Assembly (NCBI GenBank): GCA_014607495.2
Contig: CP053157.1
Span: 8,432,001 to 8,496,000, forward strand
Length of the DNA stretch: 64,000 bases
Source: Carposina sasakii
Taxonomy: Eukaryota; Arthropoda; Insecta; Lepidoptera; Carposinidae
Direction: 5' to 3'
Part shown: one piece after another, positions 59,584 through 64,000 of the stretch
Position numbering within the stretch: the stretch's first letter is position 1
Layout of the letters: every line of letters begins with the position of its first letter
Translations under genes and position numbers: made by a program
The notes under the pieces: generated by a model
The model's database searches: none
The model's input: the letters and a program-made list of their open reading frames with translations, nothing else
Told to the model about the DNA's origin: nothing

Positions 59584-60443
59584 ATCGATTTGACAAACCA
59601 TGACAAAACTACCCGCGCAGCTCGGCTTCCGGCGTCCTATCCATCTTGTCAGGAGGATTACCGCGGCAGATCAGCCGAATGTGATTAACCGGCCCGCCCG
59701 TACCCTTATAAAATGCCCGCCGACCGTACAACGGAGCCTGTTGTGGATTATTAGTCGTTATTCTGTACCCCACTCATGAATGAGTAATGAAGTGAATGCG
59801 ATTAAATTTAGAAATTTGATGAGTCCATCCGACTTTTGAGGATATAATAAAATGGATGAATTTTTTGGCTGATTGTAATAATCTTTCCTTTGTAATTGAT
59901 GAATTCTGGATTTTGCGATTTAGTTTAAAAGACGCTGTGATTTTATATGGCTTTATTAAATTACATTACATAAGTCTATTGCAGTCCAATGCTAGACGTA
60001 GGCCTTTCCTAGGGTACGCCTTAAGGCTACTGCCATAGGCGGATTTTCTCTTTATTAAATTCACTATGGGTGCGCCCACCATCGGGCCCTACACCCTCCA
60101 CTGACCCTCGGATCTGATAACTCATAATTGCGACAACAGGCACTTGCACTAACTACAATCGCCACGAGAAACCAGACCCGATAACCTAGCATGCAAGACG
60201 ATACATTGCACTATTCCGAAATAAAAAACTAGATAAATAATCTACATATGTTTCGCCAACAACCGTGGCATCCTCAGGATTATAGAAATTAGTAAATTTG
60301 TAAACCACTAATTATTATGAACCTCTAAAACCCAACACATTACTTTACTCTACTAAGTATTAAAAAATATATAAATAATTACCCACCATTATTTATATTT
60401 CAAACATATTCCATTGCCAACAAAAACAAAAATTGTTATTGAT
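59584..60443. other. Noncoding with a small LINE-like repeat
   Basis: 59968-60055 matches the 'attgcagtccaatgctagac' / 'gtaggcctt' repeat also found inside the AACCGACTTC elements. No gene. Confidence 0.45.
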
Positions 60444-61267
60444 GTCGTGGCCATATCGTAGAATTGATCCTTTCATGAAATGGTCGAGCATTTCATGAAA
60501 TGGTCGTATTTCATGAAAAGTTCAACTGTCTATTGGCCACATTATGATATGGTTTGGGCAGATCGATGATTAAAAATCGTTTCTCGATATGGGCAACTAA
60601 ACGCCCGATCATTTCATGAAGTGGTCAAGATTATTGATCATATCGTAAAATAGTTACATGAATCACCGGTAGAGGCGCTGCGCGCGTTTTATTTATGTGT
60701 GAAGATGGCGGATTTTTCTTTTTAGGTTATAAAACAAATTAAAGAGAGTAGGGTGACTATGCAGAAGAAGTTCACGGATAGTGTGTTATATTGTATAATG
60801 TATATTAGACTTAATGGTGGTTTATAATAATATTGTTAAACAAAAACCTTAGATTACGATAGGTTAGGTTAGGTTAGGTTAGGTTAGACTATGACAAATG
60901 ACGCACGAGCCGAGCGAGCGGAGCGAGCGTGCCCAGGCAGCGTCCGGCGATGTGCCAGATGCGAATCGTTTTGTAAAGTCTTTTATGTTTTTAAATATTA
61001 TATTGTGAAAATATCACATAAATAATAGCAAAAAAAATCATACCATCATACCTTATGGTATACTTATATATGGTGTAAGCTCTTACCACATTCGGATTTT
61101 ATGGACACCCTGTTAATACGATTTGGCCAAACGTGGATGACAAAATCGTGAAATGTAGACGATTTAACGATCTGGTCAAATTGAATTGGCCACTTCATGA
61201 AATGCGACCACTTCATGAAATGCTCGACCATTTCATGAAATGATCAATTTAACAATATGGCCACGAC
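60444..61267. mobile_element. 824-bp element with palindrome-rich inverted ends
   Basis: GTCGTGGCCATAT (60444-60456) is the exact inverse of 61255-61267. The symmetry extends imperfectly for about 78 bp per side. Flanks ATTGAT (left) and ATTGAC (right) look like a 5-6-bp target duplication. Each arm repeats a CATTTCATGAAATG palindrome separated by 'gtcg' steps, with more copies further in. Interior: 'aagatggcggattttt' (60704-60719), a TTAGG run, and a CpG-rich 'gagcgagcggagcgagcg'. No transposase is visible. Confidence 0.7.
60861..60887. repeat. Short TTAGG telomere-type array
   Basis: Five consecutive AGGTT units (TTAGG in phase), the canonical insect telomere repeat, inside the 824-bp element. 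Confidence 0.85.
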
Positions 61268-61385
61268 ATTGACATTGACATTTATGAAATGTTATCGGCT
61301 GATTACTGGTTTACTGGTGAAAAATATAAGAAATCCTTTCATTTCCTGCTACTAAAGCATATAATTATGTGCCGATATGACAATA

Positions 61386-61560
61386 GTTCCTGCAAGTCCA
61401 CTGTTGGACATAGGCCTCCCCCAACAACCTCCACTCCGACCGGTCGGAAGCAGCCTGCATCCAACCGACGCTCGCGACCTTGGCCAGGTCGTCCGACCAC
61501 CTCGCGGGTGGCCTTTCCATGCTGCGTTTGCCGATACGTGGTATCCACTCTAGTCTAATT
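61386..61560 (+). repeat. LINE-derived 'tccactgttggacataggcc' repeat
   Basis: Contains the ubiquitous lepidopteran block 'gtccactgttggacatagg' / 'cctcccccaacaacctccac' and 'gaccacctcgcgggtgg'. Both ORFs across it are repeat-derived. Confidence 0.65.
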
Positions 61561-61889
61561 TTAATAAATATAGGGCGTATACGTAAAGCGACGATACTTG
61601 GGATGCTAGCTCATAGTCGGAGAGAACGCCCCTAAATTGCATGCATGGAAGGGGATGCAGCTGATGTATTCTAGTAAAGCCCTGCATCAACACAGGTAAA
61701 TAAAGACAAAATAACATAGTATAAAACAAAGTTGCTCCCCGCTGTCTGTCTCTTTGTATGATTAGATCATTTATACTGAGCAGCGGAATTTGTTGCGATT
61801 TTATTAAATAGATAGAGTGATTCAAGAGGAAGGTTTAGGTATATGTAGGTAATAGTATCAGCATTGCACCCGTGCGAAGCCGGGGCGGG

Positions 61890-62160
61890 TGACTACATAC
61901 ATACATATAATCACTCCTTTATCCCTTACGGGGTAGGCAGAGCACCAAGGGCCGATAGAACCACATGGTGCCACCTCTGACCAATATTGAGGGTATAGTT
62001 GAGATGTACAATTCGCTTAGTAGTGACAGGTGGTCAGTCCATCACCTACAAAACACCAAGACTCTCTTGTCCCTCTACTGACTTGTACAGTATGCCCGGG
62101 AAGAATGAATGAATGAATGAAAGCTTTATTTGAGACAGAAGAGAAGCAGCTGTTGTATAC
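61890..62160 (-). repeat. Lepidopteran dispersed repeat
   Basis: 'cccttacggggtaggcagag', 'caccaagggcc', 'atggtgccacctctg' and a (GAAT)n run at about 62105-62129. Degenerate relatives of the 'ggggtag' block occur upstream of the LAMTOR2 exon. Confidence 0.55.
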
Positions 62161-64000
62161 GTTTACGCTTTTTTTTCACTCCCAGAGCAGCATACAATAC
62201 AAGGGCGGGTCGCTAGTACAATATAAAATTAATTTTCGCCTCCAGATATTTCATTAAGAGCCCTTAAGTTTTATTCAATTGATAAAGTCAAACAAGGACG
62301 CTATCAGTTGCAACTTGCGAAGTGCTGAAGTCGATCGTCCGGTCCGTTCGGCCGTTCAGACTACTCAGCGAGTAGCTTGAAAATTGCTGAAAGAGTAAGG
62401 TAATTAAGTATGATGGATATTCGGAGTTTATCGTGGGTGGCAGCGGCACGGCACTCTCAACTTTGTTATCGCTCTCTGGACGAAGTTTACGACGTCTTTG
62501 GAGAAGCTGCGAAATATTGCGTGATGTCTACACGTGCCTGACACTCGACACTAGTGTAAGTGGAATTGTGGGCCGCAAATTAAAAATTGGCTTACCATTT
62601 ACAGAAGCTGTATTTCTAAATTATCTATCACCTTTAGATGCCCATTTTCGCTACTTTTCGGCTGGCGTAACGTTCACCACTATGATCACACAGTAATGTT
62701 TATAATTTTTATCTGGAACCTATAAATAATATAATGTACCTAGTTTTACTTTTTTTTAAAATTATTTACTTCACTTCCTAAATATGAACACCAAATATTT
62801 TTTTGTGTTTCTGAAATGATATGTACTATACCTATAGGTGCAAGTTTTGTTTCTCTTTTCAAAGAAATAATATACATATTCAGTGCTGTATTCCCTAAAA
62901 TGGGTGGTCAGAACTGCAGGACTGCGACTGAGATCAACCTCCTTCCATAAGCTGATCTAGTGAAGCCATTAAATAAGAAGTAAAATAATTAATAGTTTTA
63001 ATATACTTTTATATCTTCCAGTAATTAGACTATAATTTTTTCTCTAAATAAAATGTAACAAATCTTTTGTTGAACAATAAAAATTGTTGTCAATAAAAAC
63101 TTCAGCCTGTATGCATCTATTTATTAACATCATATCTAACCTAGCCCCTAGTCTACAAGGTCTTCATTCAAATAGTGTATCGTCAGTCAGGTCACATTTC
63201 CCGACACTCGACACCACTTCACTCATTGTGATGTTCGTGTAGGAATACAACACTATACTATTTCAAAGTTAATAGAAAATCACGATTATTTTTGTATAGG
63301 TAGGTATACTTCATACGCAAAATAAATTGTTGTAATTTTCAGGGAAATTGTTGTTTTATCGAAATATAGAAAATAGCTTTGTCAAGAGCGGATGACAGAC
63401 AGGCGGATATAGATACTTTTGAATTTTTTACAACGCTATTGAAATAAACCACTGTCGAGAACCTATATACATACACTCGAAATCAATTATTCAACACACT
63501 TCACTATAATATTCTCTGGGAATGATGTAGCACACTTATAATTAGCACATACGTTAGATTTTTAGTTGTAAGTGTAATTATTGTTGCTCTTAATGTATGT
63601 TCTGTAAGTGTGTCTAAATAAATAAATTTATTGTTCTACTTAGTATGGAGAAATTCCTAAACAAGGAAGGAATGTTCATCATAATCTTAAAAAATAAACA
63701 TGTGATTTCAGTCTCAAATTTTGTGGATAAGTTCTTTATAGTAGGTACCTACTTAGGTTCTAAATGGAACTGTGTGATAAATGAAATGTAACCTTTCGTA
63801 ATGTTGGTAAGTACTTTTGCATCCTTTGAATATACTTTATGATCAATAACTACATACATAGTCACAGCTGAATCCTAAAAGAGGTATGTATTCTAATAAT
63901 TACAAACCCACTTTTCACTATTTTAGTCCACCCATTTTAAGACCCGTGAGGCGCTTTACATACCATCGCTTTTCGGACACTGACATACAACCATGTCATT
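62161..64000. other. Noncoding, no gene recognised
   Basis: 62290-62405 is a moderately GC-rich leader-like segment ending 'gagtaaggtaattaag', which could be an untranslated first exon with a donor. The 87-codon ORF at 62433-62696 has no recognisable domain. 63640-63745 is related to the fragment at 46637-46860. Confidence 0.35.

Noticed and set aside
61339..61558. Overlapping ORFs on both strands
   Set aside because: They lie in a ubiquitous LINE-derived repeat.

Overview
The window is eukaryotic, intron-rich, AT-rich nuclear DNA and almost certainly comes from a moth or butterfly (Lepidoptera). The evidence is the repeat content (RTE-type LINE tails with the 'gcgacttcgtccgcgtgga' signature, tRNA-derived SINEs, GAAGTCGGTT-ended elements, many short inverted-repeat elements), a short TTAGG telomere-type run, and insect-like versions of every protein recognised. 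A run of exactly 500 Ns (27850-28349) is a scaffold gap of unknown true size.

Layout. 1-27849 is gene-poor and repeat-rich: three classes of full or broken DNA transposons and MITEs, two SINE copies, a pure AT microsatellite, a three-copy diverged repeat at 11064-11885, and a 3.56-kb Harbinger-like element (21557-25119) holding tandem arrays. The only gene signal there is a candidate first exon at 14574-14596. 28517-46000 is the gene cluster: LAMTOR2 last exon (+), a frameshifted SDA1/SDAD1 homologue (-), a complete five-exon KDEL receptor (+), POLG2 (mitochondrial DNA polymerase accessory subunit, -) immediately downstream of GatC (mitochondrial Glu-tRNA(Gln) amidotransferase subunit C, -), and a COX14-like gene (+). 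46000-51500 carries an aldo-keto reductase gene (+) split by long, repeat-filled introns and apparently damaged. 51500-64000 is again repeat-rich, with a nearly complete hAT transposon (56281-59573, 8-bp target duplication) and an 824-bp inverted-repeat element (60444-61267) packed with a palindromic motif.

The housekeeping genes share a mitochondrial theme (POLG2, GatC, COX14) and an endomembrane/lysosome theme (KDEL receptor, LAMTOR2), but they are not an operon. The one pair likely to be functionally linked is GatC-POLG2: same strand, 89 bp between stop and start, which recalls the dicistronic GatC/PolG2 locus of Drosophila. Several frames (SDA1, POLG2, AKR, hAT transposase) are broken by single-base changes that mostly sit in homopolymers. 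I read this as partly residual assembly indels rather than purely biological decay. I found no clearly novel biological system; the most unusual structures are the mobile elements and the exon-like ORF inside a POLG2 intron.
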